This document shows, piece by piece, positions 1 through 10,044 of a DNA stretch of 64,000 nt. The notes below the pieces were generated by a model that did no database searches, was not told the origin of the DNA, and was given only the letters and a program-made list of their open reading frames with translations. The stretch spans positions 89,555 to 153,554 of the forward strand of contig MEHQ01004416.1 of assembly GCA_008828725.1 (NCBI GenBank), written 5' to 3'. Both the position numbers and the translations under genes were made by a program. Each line of letters opens with the position of its first letter. The stretch's first letter is position 1. Source of the stretch: Saccharina japonica (taxonomy: Eukaryota; Sar; Phaeophyceae; Laminariales; Laminariaceae).

Positions 1-204
1 TGTATAAACCTGTAGAATAGCTTCGCTCGTGTGTCTCTGCGGGAGATAGACCACTGGCTCCGATACCCCCACCACCTTGAAGTACAGCTTGGTCTTTAGA
101 AAAATTGGCGGGTTTTTAGTCGCGGCGTCCCTGACTTTCTCGTGGACCACGAAGTAAGAGGAACTTGGTGTTCTCGTGATTCGACCGAGTATGCTGTAGT
201 AGGA
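1..204. other. Unassigned edge sequence
   Basis: I see no convincing reading frame, RNA or repeat in the first 200 bases. The family A repeat begins just after this stretch. Confidence 0.4.
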
Positions 205-600
205 GACGGATGCTAAGATAGAGGTGCGCCATGATTTTGTTTAGCTTCTCACTCTAGGAGCTCCATACTAATAGCAAGTAAAAAAGGATTTTCGAGGATG
301 ATAAATATACTACTCGTACCCGAGGAACATTCTTACGTCCGACGTATACTCTTGAAAAATATTGCACCACAAGATTGAAAGTCCGACGAATTTGGGTTAA
401 GGAGCCTGTTCTCGTTCTGAAACCGTTTCAGCCAAAATAAGGTATACCTTTACCTCTATCGTAGTAGGCGTCAGTGGGCTATCGACGCGTGCTACGATAG
501 AGGTAGGGGTATACCTTTTTTTGGCTGAAACGGTTTCAGAATGATCGGACTCCTTAACACCAAAATCGTCGGATTTTTGCATTTTTGTGTTGCAATATCG
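205..600. mobile_element. Family A foldback element (two arms)
   Basis: From 378 to 583 the sequence is an inverted repeat. The left arm runs from 'gaaagtccgacgaattt' through the 'ttaaggagcc' and 'gtttcagccaaaa' blocks to 'acctctatcgtag'. The right arm repeats the same blocks in reverse complement. The loop, near 468-493, is about 25 bases. 205-375 carries inner family A sequence matching the centre of the large palindrome at 3341-3762. The blocks TACGATAGAGGT, GGCTGAAACGTTT and CTCCTTAACCCAAAATCGTC recur at more than eight other places in the window. A short ORF across the palindrome is a by-product of the repeat. Confidence 0.75.
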
Positions 601-689
601 TTCAATGTATACTCAAGACCATGCTATTGTTCATCGGGTATATAGTATAGTATATATAGTATATATAGCACATATAGCACTTTTGTTTT

Positions 690-960
690 CCTCCAAAATC
701 AGTTTTTTTTGGGTGAAGCAAGTGTAAAGCTCCTCAGGTGACCATACCACCCTCAGAAAATGGCCTGTATACAGGTGCACCTGCATGCAGGCTACCGTAT
801 AGCATGCATGCGTCTATCCCTCCCCCACTGTCTTCACGGTTGCAATCACTATCTATACCACCTGGCCCGGCTCGGATGCCTTGCGCTCCCTGGCTGCGAT
901 AGGAGTGCCGTGCGTTTGGAAGGCGTGCTTTTATGCGTATGATAGAGGTATACGGAAAGC
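690..960. mobile_element. Family A inner/3' portion
   Basis: The order 'tcctccaaaatcagtttttt', 'gggtgaag', 'gagctcctcaggtgacca', 'ccctcagaaaatggcctgta' and 'caggtgcacc' matches the inner half and terminal region of family A seen at 10320-10430, 33280-33375 and 63515-63640. Diverged. No gene is supported here. Confidence 0.6.
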
Positions 961-1009
961 ATAATAGGTAGCAAATGTTTCGTGCTAAAACATGTTTTTG
1001 TAGACTGAC

Positions 1010-1235
1010 TCTTAGTACCAATATGACTGTTAGTTTTGCTGCTATTAATATAGTATGACTAATAGTACTACTATTAGTATGACTGTTAGTAATACTAATT
1101 GCCATAGTATGACTATTACTTTTCCTATCTAGTATGAATATCTGTATGACCATTATTAGCACTACTATTAGCATGACTGCTAATAGGAGTGTGCGATACC
1201 GTTGGAATGCCACTACTGTTAATAGTGTGTTACTA
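1010..1235. repeat. Degenerate TATGACTRTTAGTA tandem repeat
   Basis: Units such as 'agtatgactgttag', 'tactactattagtatgac' and 'tagcatgactgctaatag' recur with irregular spacing. It is a decayed short-period array and shows no coding signal. Confidence 0.6.
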
Positions 1236-1844
1236 TACTACACTATGGTAACGTTAAGCCTCTCTAACACCCGGTTCGTCCGGTGCATATATATATAGTA
1301 GCCCTTTCGTTTTCCTCTAAAAAAACAGGTTTTCCTCGGGTGATTTCGCTAAAAGACTTAGAAATAGTGTACACCTCTACTCAAGCGAGGAGCCGAAGAG
1401 AACCAACATTTTGCGCCGCTTCGATATCATAGCACCCCGCCATTGCAAAACATCTGCTCCACCGACCCGCTGATACATTCAACGAGGCGCTTGCACTCTT
1501 CTTTGTGCGACGTTTTTTATTATTATTATTCCATGTCGGGCATATCAAATGTAGAGTTCTGACCGGAAGGGTAGTCGGCATAAAACACAGCAGCTTCAAC
1601 CGTACGTGGTGCACTAGCGCGACTGCTGTAGGCCCAGAGAAAATCCCGAGAGAAAAATCTGGAAGAAGAAAAAAGATTTACCGTTCGTAGATCCAGCGTG
1701 CTATGTGAGTGGTATGGATTCAGCTCGATCGCGGAGAAATCATGTTTGGAGTTAGTCACATCTCTCGGGCAGATCATCGATTCTTTTGAATGACCTTCAT
1801 CGTCTATAAGCAGTAAACCTTTCAAGGAAAAATTTAAGTTGTAT

Positions 1845-2130
1845 TCCCTATCTTGTATGATCTGTATGATCTGTATGATATGTATGATATGTATGATCAG
1901 TATGATCTATATGATCTGTATGATATGTATGATATGTATGATCTGTATGATCTAGCTCGTCGTATTGTCGGGTGGAAGCCGTACTATCTGCATGATCTAC
2001 ACGGCAGTAGTAGTAGCACACGTTTCCTTGGGCTGGATCTGTACTCTACAGATAGATGCTGCACATATTATCACAACAGCATGTATGTAAGTGAGGAACT
2101 ACATTATCTAGATGATATGTAGATATATAG
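1845..2130 (-). repeat. CATACAGAT-tailed dispersed repeat, reverse copy
   Basis: A 9-bp unit (ATCTGTATG, reverse of CATACAGAT) repeats about ten times at 1853-1955. It is followed by 'tagctcgt...gtcgggtggaagccgta' and 'ctgcatgatct'. This is the reverse complement of the conserved body preceding the same microsatellite at 8580-8697 and 60650-60755 (agattatacgg, cccacccggcaacatgagct). The microsatellite tail on a conserved body suggests a retroposed element. The repeated YDLYDMYD translation is a consequence of the 9-bp period. Confidence 0.65.
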
Positions 2131-2509
2131 TCTATACCAACATTATCTGTCCGAGATATGAAGGTATTAATAGTTCCCGGGTCGGCGTATATCTAAATAA
2201 GCGGTATCTCATCATGGCCCAGGGAGACTTCTGGGGAAGAAACTGGACAGCGACTATGACTGCGCACGCGCTCCTCGTAGATCCAGCGCGCCGTCTAGTA
2301 TGTGTCGTACTCAACTCTGCGCGGCGCACGGATATATATATATATGTATATATATATATGTTGGCTCTAGTCACGGTTTCGATTCGATGTCGGCGTAACT
2401 CAAAGCACGTGTCACGGGCCCAGGAATACTTCTGGGAAACTTGAAAAAAACAAAAAGCGGACCGACCTAGCTTGCCGTCAGTTTTTGCTTTTGTTTTTGT
2501 CCTTCCCGT

Positions 2510-2642
2510 TTATAATATTCTCCCTCTTTAGTCGTAACTCACAGATCCGGGGTCTCTAAGTAGGCGCTTCTCCCCCCCCCTCCCCACTACGGTACGTGCC
2601 TTGACGTTTTAATCGCAAGAAGATTTCAATACTTTCTTCCCT
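2510..2642 (-). mobile_element. SINE fragment, 3' body (tRNA-SINE family 1)
   Basis: The blocks 'agtcgtaactcacagatc', 'cggggtctctaagtaggc', 'ccactacggtacgtgcct' and 'tcccctcgtcgact'-like sequence match the body of the full-length SINEs at 41628-41985 and 59148-59502. The tRNA-like head is missing, the expected result of 5' truncation. Confidence 0.6.
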
Positions 2643-2644
2643 CG

Positions 2645-3030
2645 TCGACTTGCGTCGGATTCCGTTGTATACGATAGAGGTAGTGATTTTTGGCTGAAAT
2701 CGTTTTTTCTGGATGATATGCATATAGGGCTCCCTTAACCCAAAATCGTCCGAGTTTCATTCTTGTGCTGGAAAATTGTCCATTCATTGTATACTTATAG
2801 GCATTGTATGGTTCATCGAGTAGTATTTTTTGTTTTCCCCTTCAACATCAGTTTTTGGGTGAATTATAGAGCTCATCATCATGAAGTGACCCACACACTG
2901 GTGCTACGTACGGTAGGGGGGGGGGGTAGCCTGATTTTCACCCCCACGTTTACTCCACGTGGCGCTGCCTCTACCGTAGCACCAGTTCAAACACTCAGAA
3001 ACAAACGTGGTGCGGCCTCTACCGTAGCAT
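2645..3030. mobile_element. Family A element, near full length
   Basis: It starts with 'tacgatagaggta' near 2670 and runs through 'ttttggctgaaatcg', 'cccttaacccaaaatcgtcc', 'tcattcttgtgctgg', 'gttcatcgagta', 'ccttcaacatcagtttttgg' and 'tagagctcatcatcatgaag' to a 'gtgctacgtacggtagg' end. This linear order defines the unfolded family A unit, about 350 bp. Confidence 0.65.
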
Positions 3031-3340
3031 GCGTATAAATTTCATGCATATCGATTCGCATAGTATATATAGAACGTGTCGTTCGAATGTGAAAACTAAT
3101 GAATGTCTTGAATTCCAGTATGAATAGTGGTATGAATTGACGCACGCTACGCGTACGGTAGAGGTGCACTCTTTTGTTTTTGAGGGTGGTCATTCGAGGA
3201 GCGCTGTACCTCCCCTCGATAACCGATTTTGAAGGAAAATACCAGTGCTACCCGAATAACAACCCCACGGCCGAGGTACCATATGTAACGAAACCATTGC
3301 ATCACGACAATGAAAATCCGACGAGTTTAGGGGCGCGTGC

Positions 3341-3762
3341 TACGGTAGAGGTAGCACTTTTTGGCTGAATCGTTTTCCGAACGATCGGGCTCCTTAACCC
3401 AAATTTGTCGGGCTTTCATTTCTCTGACGAAAATGTGTTTCAGCGCAGACTTCGGTCATGAGATTTCTCATCAGGCAGCACCTTTATTTTGCTCCAAAAT
3501 CATTTTTTCGGTGAGGTATGACGATAGAGGTGCACCATGTTTTTTCTGAGCTTCTCACTTAAGGAGCGTCATACCTCACCGAAAAAAACGATTTTGGAGG
3601 AAAATAAAAGTGCTGCCGGATGAGAAATATCCTGACCGAAGTATACGCTGGAAACATTTTTCGTCACAACAAGGAAAGTCCGACGAATTTGGGTTAAGGA
3701 GCCCGATCGTTCAGAAAACGATTCAGTCAAAATATGCTACCTCTAGACCGTAGCACGCGTCC
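3341..3762. mobile_element. Family A head-to-head palindrome (~190-bp arms)
   Basis: The left arm (3341-3520) contains in order 'gctacggtagaggtagcac', 'gaacgatcgggctcctta', 'acttcggtcatgagatttct', 'caaaatcattttttcggtga' and 'ggtatgacg'. The right arm (3570-3762) gives the reverse complement of each block in mirrored order, ending 'gctacctctagaccgtagc'. The loop is about 45 bases. The arms differ by scattered substitutions and small indels. A transcript would fold into a long hairpin. Confidence 0.8.
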
Positions 3763-3845
3763 ATGCGCCTAGGGTAAGGAGCCCCGTCAATTAAAAAATA
3801 TTTCGGCTAAAATGTGCTATTGATACCTCTATCGTAAGCACGTGC

Positions 3846-4175
3846 CAATGAATTAAAAAAAATGGCGTTTTATCGTAGGCTTTGGGGAATGTACGAAACG
3901 GGGACCGGGTGTCTCTCGTATCGTGTCCTTCGAAGGCGAAAACTATAATGAATGTCTTGAATTACAGCAGTAGAGTATGAACGAATTAAACAGAAACGGG
4001 GTTGTATCGTAGTAGGCGTCGGAGAATATACCAAACGGGGGCCGGGGACATCGTATCCTTCGAAGGTAAAAACGTGAAAACTATATTGAATGTCTTGAAT
4101 TACAGTACGTAGCATGAATAATTTAAAAAAAAACGGCGTTGTACCGTAGGCTTCAGAGAATGTACCAAACGGGGT
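3846..4175. repeat. Tandem repeat, ~135-bp period, 2.5 copies
   Basis: The block 'tgtacgaaacggggaccggg' (near 3890) recurs as 'ataccaaacgggggccgggg' (near 4026) and 'gtaccaaacggggtcgcc' (near 4160). Between them are repeated 'cgtatccttcgaaggnnaaaa' and 'tgaatgtcttgaattacag' blocks. No coding is supported. Confidence 0.75.
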
Positions 4176-4394
4176 CGCCAGTGACGACGATGATGATGAT
4201 TGATTGATTCATTGATTGATTGATTAGTTGTCGAATGCAAAAACAAATCGATCACGGGACGTCGAGAACAGAAGAACAAAAACACCGTGCGCCATTCCAC
4301 CTCGCGTGCCACCGGATCGTCGTCCACTCTGTCTAAAACGGGGAAACGACGATCTTCGAGGCGAGGAGAGGGCACAGTCTACTCTAAGTCGGTC

Positions 4395-4870
4395 GCCCCG
4401 ATGGTCTATTTAGTGGTACCCTCGAACGTTACTAAGAGTTGTTTCTGGGGTTCGAGTCTCACGTCTAGTGGTACCCTCGGATATGACTAAGCGTTGTTTC
4501 TGGGGTTCGAGTCTCACGTCTAGTGGTGCCCTCGAATGCTACTAAGAGTTGTTTCTGGGGTTCGCGTCTCACCTGGATCGAACGTTTGAGTTTGTTTGCG
4601 AAGATGTAACAGAAAAAAACGGGAGCGACTGACTGAGAGCGCCTAATGGCGCGGGTAGGCGCAATTCGATGCGAGTCGACGAAAGGGAAGAGAGATCTGA
4701 AGTATTCTCGCGATGAAAATGCAAGGCGCGAACCGTACGTAGTGTGGAGGGGGGGTATATAAGAGCTTCCTAAGTGACCCCGGGTCTGAGTCACCACTGA
4801 GCGATCGCACGGTAGGGGTACCACTTTTTGGCTCGATATTTTCTGACCGGTTGTGCTTCTCACGTGAGTA
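4395..4870 (+). mobile_element. tRNA-derived SINE with triplicated tRNA-like head
   Basis: Three head units follow each other at about 4395-4463, 4464-4520 and 4521-4574. Each has 'tagtggt(a/g)ccctcg', 'actaagagttgtttctgg' (with 'actaagcgttg' in unit 2) and a B-box-like 'ggttcgagtctc' (third unit 'ggttcgcgtctc'). The body at 4575-4800 is the reverse complement of the body of the SINEs at 41628 and 59148 (key blocks 'gcgcctaatggcgcgggtag', 'gatgcgagtcgacgaa', 'atcgcgatgaaaatgcaag'-like). The A and B boxes are those of RNA polymerase III tRNA promoters. The first unit keeps the 'ggtcgccccgatggtct' 5' end seen in the monomeric SINEs. Confidence 0.7.
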
Positions 4871-5040
4871 ACCATCGGATACGATTCTTATTTTACTGGC
4901 ATATTGTTTTTTGGACTACGACCGCATTGGAAGGTTTGGTCGGATTGCGCGAACGGATGTTTCCGAAGTCATGTTTCGGGTGAGATATTGAGCTCCTCGT
5001 GTGAGGAGCTCAGACAATTCTGCTGCGCCCCTACCGTGGG
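4795..5040. mobile_element. Family A element, diverged
   Basis: 'cggtaggggtaccactttttg' at its start, 'gggtgagatattgagctcct' and a 'gcgcccctaccgtggg' end follow the family A order. It overlaps the end of the preceding SINE. Confidence 0.5.
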
Positions 5041-5192
5041 TTGACTCCAGCTATTGATAGGAAGGAGAGAGAAAAGAAGGGGGTGGATATTAAATGGGGC
5101 GAAACAAACAATGTGGAGGGGGGGGCATGCTCGAACAAACGAGGGAAGGGCATCCTACTACCCAAGGGGATAGCGGGGGGGGGGGGGGGGGG

Positions 5193-5697
5193 GGTGTACT
5201 CATGTTGTGCACGGCCGTAGTCATATGACCATAGACCCTCGCATCCCTACAATGCCGGGACGGAGCGCGTTGGGTTTTCACCAACCAGGCAGACATTGCT
5301 TGCACCAAGCGCGAAACGCCGTGAGGTATTGGGCGAGTCGCATGGAGGGTGAGCTGCATCCTGCTCAGAACCGCCTCTGAGGCGGACTTGCATGTGGACG
5401 ACAGCTTCAATGAGTTAATTTAATTTCTGGTGTGGCCACTTCCGGAGACAGCAATGGGTTTTACTATGTAACTGCCTCGCGGATGCCTTACCATTTTAAC
5501 ACTACGTGATACGACCATTCCCCTTGTGCGGAACAAAGGTTCTCCACCCCGCACAAATGATCTACTCGACCGCCAGCTTTGGTGACCGCCAAAAAAAAAT
5601 AACAAAAAAAAACGGCACCCTGGTTGTCTAGCTCACGCAGCGAGTGGCGTGTTTTACAGCGTCGTTGCCAACCGACGCCAACCGACTATAAATATTT
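5193..5697 (+). mobile_element. Family G element, full length copy
   Basis: About 505 bp, beginning 'tgtactcatgttgtgcacgg' after a run of G and ending 'ccgactataaatatttaata' before another G-run. The left flank is GCGGGGGGGGGG and the right flank shows the same GCGGGGGGGGGG, consistent with a target duplication inside a G tract. It is almost identical to the copy at 30106-30606. An internal A-rich stretch lies near 5590-5612. I find no long reading frame and no clear tRNA head, so it is non-autonomous and of uncertain class. Confidence 0.75.
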
Positions 5698-5937
5698 AAT
5701 ATATTTATGGCGGGGGGGGGGGGCTAAAGCAAAACCAAGAGGGTATAAGTTCAAACCGTAAAAACAAACTATTTTATGTATTTGTGCAGAAATCTCCCCC
5801 CACTGGTTCATGTGTTTCTTGTCTGACTCGAAGGAGAGAGTGTGGTGTCGTTTCTTCTCATGCCATGTATGCGCCACTCGGGTACGCGACGTGTAATGCA
5901 GTGCTAGAGATTTGCGAAGGACAAGCAGCTAATACTA

Positions 5938-6062
5938 CGGTAGATCATAGTAAATAGGACCAAATATTGTTAGTAAGCATGGTTGAATGTATACAGCAAG
6001 TAGGTTGTTGAGTGTTCCGTAGGTCCTATTTACTAGTGTTTACTATGGTCCCCACGTAATAT
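5938..6062. mobile_element. MITE, CATAGTAAATAGGACC family
   Basis: The terminal inverted repeats are 'catagtaaataggaccaaat' on the left and 'ggtcctatttactagtgttt'/'actatggtccccacgtaat' on the right. The element is short and hairpin-like. Related copies: 9079, 10203, 58064, 61873, 62806 and 63030. The best copies end TATTACGG...CCGTAATA, which fits a TA-target (mariner-type) origin, but that class call is inference. Confidence 0.65.
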
Positions 6063-6227
6063 CATACAGTTAGCTTTTCAAAGTTGTATGGAGTTTTCCT
6101 TGGGGTGGTGGACAGCTGCTTTATCATACGCCACTTGTCAAACAGTTCACACGTTGGACAGCTAGATCATCTACAGATCATCTACAGATAGATGCACCAT
6201 CTAGATCCTAACTTGAGACTGGTGCTA

Positions 6228-6380
6228 CGGGTGGGGGCGAGAGGGGTACTCGGTACTGATGCATGGCCGTAGTCGTATTACCATAGATCCTCGCATCCCT
6301 ACAATGCCAGGACGGAGCATGTCGGGTTTTCACCGACCAGGAAGACATTGCTTTCACCAAGCGCGAAGCGCCGTGAGGTA
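6228..6380 (+). mobile_element. Family G 5' fragment
   Basis: It contains 'gcatggccgtagtcgtatta', 'accatagatcctcgcatccc', 'tacaatgccaggacggagc' and 'caccaagcgcgaagcgccgt', then stops abruptly at 'gaggta'. This is the first third of the family G element. Confidence 0.7.
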
Positions 6381-6409
6381 TATTTTTTAGTTTATACTTA
6401 AGGGCGTCG

Positions 6410-6660
6410 GATTTGTTCGGGTTGGGAGTTTCTAGTTTCTTCCAAATTACCTGGTACGTTTTTGGGTGGGGTGACCACCCTCAGCAACAAAAAAAGGGTT
6501 AACATCTACCGTTGCACGGGTCAATACCATGACCTAAGAATACAACGAAACACATCTCGACACAAGAAGGAAAATCAGACGGTTTTGGGTTAAGGAGCCT
6601 CTAATAGATCGTTCAGAAAACGTTTCAGCCAAAAAAAGGTATACCTCTGCTTCAAGTATA
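6410..6660. mobile_element. Family A fragment flanking the satellite
   Basis: The blocks 'tttgggtggggtgaccacc', 'ggttttgggttaaggagcct', 'gatcgttcagaaaacgtttc' and 'agccaaaaaaaggtatacct' follow reversed family A order. The right side of the adjoining satellite (8109 on) resumes with 'ctctatcgtagcaggcgtc', another family A terminus. The satellite therefore sits inside or beside family A sequence. Confidence 0.6.
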
Positions 6661-8108
6661 CTGTAGTATTCTTGTACGCTTTCAACGATCATTTAAAGTA
6701 AGTATTGGATTAGTTGAGGCCTCCTGCCCCGAAGCAGGAGGGCCTCGTCCGGGATAAATCACCCCCGTGCTGAGTGCATACTCAGCGCGGTGGCGATCCC
6801 GGCCGTTGAAAACTACAAACGCAGAAACTACTGTTAAGTACCTGTCAGCTGGGCGGGTGGGATGGTCAGAATTGTTTATCAAAAGCCTCGATGGTTTGGC
6901 TTTTGGTCGCCTTTGAAGAGAATGATCTCGTGTGCTACACCATGACCCAGTAGTTTCGGTTTCTAAAAGTGGAACCACATCCCTACGATCACGTAGTTCC
7001 ATTTGGTTGACTCCCGATTTTACTGTAGTATTCTTGTACGCTTTCAACGATCATTTAAAGTAAGTATTGGATTAGTTGAGGCCTCCTGCCCCGAAGCAGG
7101 AGGGCCTCGCCCGGGATAAATCACCCCCGTGCTGAGTGCATACTCAGCGCGGTGGCGATCCCGGCCGTTGAAAACTACAAACGCAGAAACTACTGTTAAG
7201 TACCTGTCAGCTGGGCGGGTGGGATGGTCAGAATTGTTTATCAAAAGCCTCGATGGTTTGGCTTTTGGTCGCCTTTGAAGAGAATGATCTCGTGTGCTAC
7301 ACCATGACCCAGTAGTTTCGGTTTCTAAAAGTGGAACCACATCCCTACGATCACGTAGTTCCATTTGGTTGACTCCCGATTTTACTGTAGTATTCTTGTA
7401 CGCTTTCAACGATCATTTAAAGTAAGTATTGGATTAGTTGAGGCCTCCTGCCCCGAAGCAGGAGGGCCTCGCCCGGGATAAATCACCCCCGTGCTGAGTG
7501 CATACTCAGCGCGGTGGCGATCCCGGCCGTTGAAAACTACAAACGCAGAAACTACTGTTAAGTACCTGTCAGCTGGGCGGGTGGGATGGTCAGAATTGTT
7601 TATCAAAAGCCTCGATGGTTTGGCTTTTGGTCGCCTTTGAAGAGAATGATCTCGTGTGCTACACCATGACCCAGTAGTTTCGGTTTCTAAAAGTGGAACC
7701 ACATCCCTACGATCACGTAGTTCCATTTGGTTGACTCCCGATTTTACTGTAGTATTCTTGTACGCTTTCAACGATCATTTAAAGTAAGTATTGGATTAGT
7801 TGAGGCCTCCTGCCCCGAAGCAGGAGGGCCTCGCCCGGGATAAATCACCCCCGTGCTGAGTGCATACTCAGCGCGGTGGCGATCCCGGCCGTTGAAAACT
7901 ACAAACGCAGAAACTACTGTTAAGTACCTGTCAGCTGGGCGGGTGGGATGGTCAGAATTGTTTATCAAAAGCCTCGATGGTTTGGCTTTTGGTCGCCTTT
8001 GAAGAGAATGATCTCGTGTGCTACGCCATGACCCAGTAGTTTCGGTTTCTAAAAGTGGAACCACATCCCTACGATCACTTAGTTCCATTTGGTTGACTCC
8101 CGATTTTA
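6661..8108. repeat. Satellite array, exactly four 362-bp units
   Basis: Units begin 'ctgtagtattcttgtacgct' at 6661, 7023, 7385 and 7747, and the array length is 4 x 362. Copies differ at only a few positions, for example 'cctcgtccggg' in unit 1 versus 'cctcgcccggg', and two changes in unit 4. Each unit has two adjacent perfect hairpins: CCTCCTGC...GCAGGAGG and GCTGAGTGCATACTCAGC. A minus-strand frame of about 121 codons fills each unit and overlaps the next by four bases (TTGA). Because 362 is not a multiple of three it cannot be one long protein, and the frame has only a TTG start. I treat it as non-coding satellite and do not recognise any RNA gene in it. Confidence 0.9.
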
Positions 8109-8129
8109 CCTCTATCGTAGCAGGCGTCG

Positions 8130-8295
8130 ACCGCAGCACCTGTCCCTGGCGGTATGGGTGTGTTATTCTGCTGGCTCTGTCTGTCCAATGATTTGTACAG
8201 ATCTCAACTCAGGAAACATGTCCTACAAGATCATGCAGATTGCGGCAGCACCCGTCGTCTGGCAACATGATGAGCTAGACCATACAGATATCTTA
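8130..8295 (+). repeat. CATACAGAT-family repeat, diverged copy
   Basis: 'caggaaacatgtcctacaag', 'atcatgcagattgcggcagc', 'ggcaacatgatgagctagac' and 'catacagatat' follow the body order of the 60540-60840 copy. The microsatellite tail is reduced to about one unit. Confidence 0.55.
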
Positions 8296-8444
8296 CGAAT
8301 CTACAGTATTTTTCCCTGTTAGACCTACTGCTATACTATAGTTGTACTGTAGACCATGAACTGAAACTCGATTATCTGTCCGATGTATATACATGTGAAA
8401 CTGTTTGCAGCACGTAGGGAGTGAAAATCAAACTTAATTTCCAC

Positions 8445-8700
8445 CCCTCGGGCAGATGATGATCTACCTATCTACAGGTAGATCATCTATATATCATTTA
8501 GTTCAGCACCTTCCGTTGTACGAGGTTGTGCAGGATCTGTGTAGCACAGGCCCAACCCAGCAAACACGGGTTTTGAATGGTGCAGATTATACGGTTCCCA
8601 CCCGGCAACATGAGCTAGATCATACATATCATACAGATCGATACAGATCATACAGATCATACAGATCATACAGATCATACAGATCATACAGATCATTCAA
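8445..8700 (+). repeat. CATACAGAT-tailed dispersed repeat
   Basis: The body includes 'gaggttgtgcaggatctgtg', 'gcagattatacggttcccac' and 'ccggcaacatgagctagatc'. It is followed at 8630-8697 by seven or eight CATACAGAT units. Same structure as 60540-60755. Confidence 0.7.
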
Positions 8701-9078
8701 TATATATGGTTATCGATTCCCGCTCGATGATCAGCCTACCTTGTCTGTATAGGCGCTCGCCGTCTACACGAAATAGAACTGAATCCATCACATTCTCGTT
8801 CAGCCAGAATAATAGAGATATAAGGACGTCAGCCTTGCATCCTAGTTTAGAGGGCTGGGGTTGGGCGACTATAAGTTTCCGGCTACATATTTGTTGCCAA
8901 TAGTCGGCTAGACATTTACAGTCAGTTGCCAATAGTCGGCTAGACAGCTATAGTTAGTTGCGCCCGGCGAATGGTGGAAGTTTCTTGGCGCATTCGAGGC
9001 TCCAAGTCATAGTGTGTTTGCTTACGTACTGGTGTGTTTGCTTACGTATTGCTCATTTGTTAAACTAAGTCAACTATT
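8701..9078. other. Unassigned spacer
   Basis: A short duplication is visible at 8893-8955 ('ttgccaatagtcggctagac' twice), and 'gtgtgtttgcttacgtactg' repeats at 9013-9050. No gene or known element. Confidence 0.4.
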
Positions 9079-9185
9079 ACGAGGGATCATAGTCAATAGA
9101 ACCAAAACGTTTCAGTAAAAAGGGGTAAATATATAGGTGTTTGTATGTACCGTAGGTCCCTACTTACTCTAGTCCCCCGTAGTGT
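9079..9185. mobile_element. MITE, CATAGTAAATAGGACC family, diverged
   Basis: Left end 'gagggatcatagtcaataga', right end 'gtaccgtaggtccctactta' followed by 'ctctagtcccccgtag'. Same layout as 61873-61968. Confidence 0.55.
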
Positions 9186-9825
9186 CTAGTGCTACGGTTG
9201 GGGGGTCGTGCATAGGTGATTGGTTTTCACCTGCACAGAGCCACTCGGCTGAGTGACTGCTTTACTGCGTTGTACTCACAACCTTTTGTTGTGTTTGTTG
9301 TTGTTCTATATGCACCGCAATTTGAGGTTTTATTACGTAACGCGAACAAACTATGCTTAGGTCCAATTTTCAGTTAGATTCGGAGCCACTCGTCCGAGTG
9401 GCCAAAACCCGGTACGTAGTGAAAATGTGGGTACCCCCCCTATCCTAGCACCAATCTAGTACTTGGCTGATTTAGCCGTCCAACGATCAATAGTAACTGC
9501 AGCAGTAGTCGTGAAGCCGAGCCAATTCCACTCACAGCCCTACTATTTCACGGGTTGGTTACCGTATATGACAGTGTACATCACACCCCCTGGGGCGTGA
9601 ATTTCAAAGCCAATTATCTCCACAACCAGGGGGGCACAGACAACGAAAAAAGGTGGCTTTGGGAGCATCTCGTCGACATCTCTCCATAGACGGGTCGCTC
9701 GGGGTTTGCACTCGACCTACTCGGCGTTGAAATTCATCAGAGGGGGTGTGGTATACACTTTCATATACGTACAAGAGGGCCGACACTGCTGTATCGTAGC
9801 ACGACGCGTGATACGACCGACCTAA

Positions 9826-10039
9826 GGGCCCGAATTAACGAGTATAAAATAAATTCAATTTAAGAAGAAAAAAACAAATCAAATCCGCTTTTCATTGGTC
9901 AACACACGCACCAGCACCAAATATTATGCCCCAAGATCCTAATATTTGTGGTGCTGGTGCGTGTGTTGACCAATGAAAAGCGGATTTGAATATTTTTTTT
10001 TCAAAATTGATGTTTTTTCTTCTTCGTTAAAACGGGCCC
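9826..10039. mobile_element. PIF/Harbinger-type MITE, copy 1
   Basis: The 214-bp element starts GGGCCCGAATTAACGA and ends TCGTTAAAACGGGCCC. It is flanked by a perfect 3-bp TAA duplication (9823-9825 and 10040-10042). The centre is an extended hairpin with arms 'cattggtcaacacacgcacc' and its reverse complement. Terminal GGG and TWA duplications are hallmarks of PIF/Harbinger Tourist-like MITEs. Copies 2-4 are at 30946, 33029 and 63179. Confidence 0.85.
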
Positions 10040-10044
10040 TAAGA

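Noticed and set aside
1853..1955. A CRISPR-like array
   Set aside because: The unit is a 9-bp microsatellite without spacers, in a eukaryotic context.
6661..8108. Four 121-codon minus-strand frames as a repeated protein gene
   Set aside because: The 362-bp period shifts frame every unit, the start codon is TTG, and the frames exist only because the satellite units are nearly identical.
6661..8108. A tandem array of 5S rRNA, U1 or other snRNA genes
   Set aside because: I looked for 5S, U1, U2 and U6 core sequences. Only a short ATACTTAC match to the U1 5' end is present, which is not enough.
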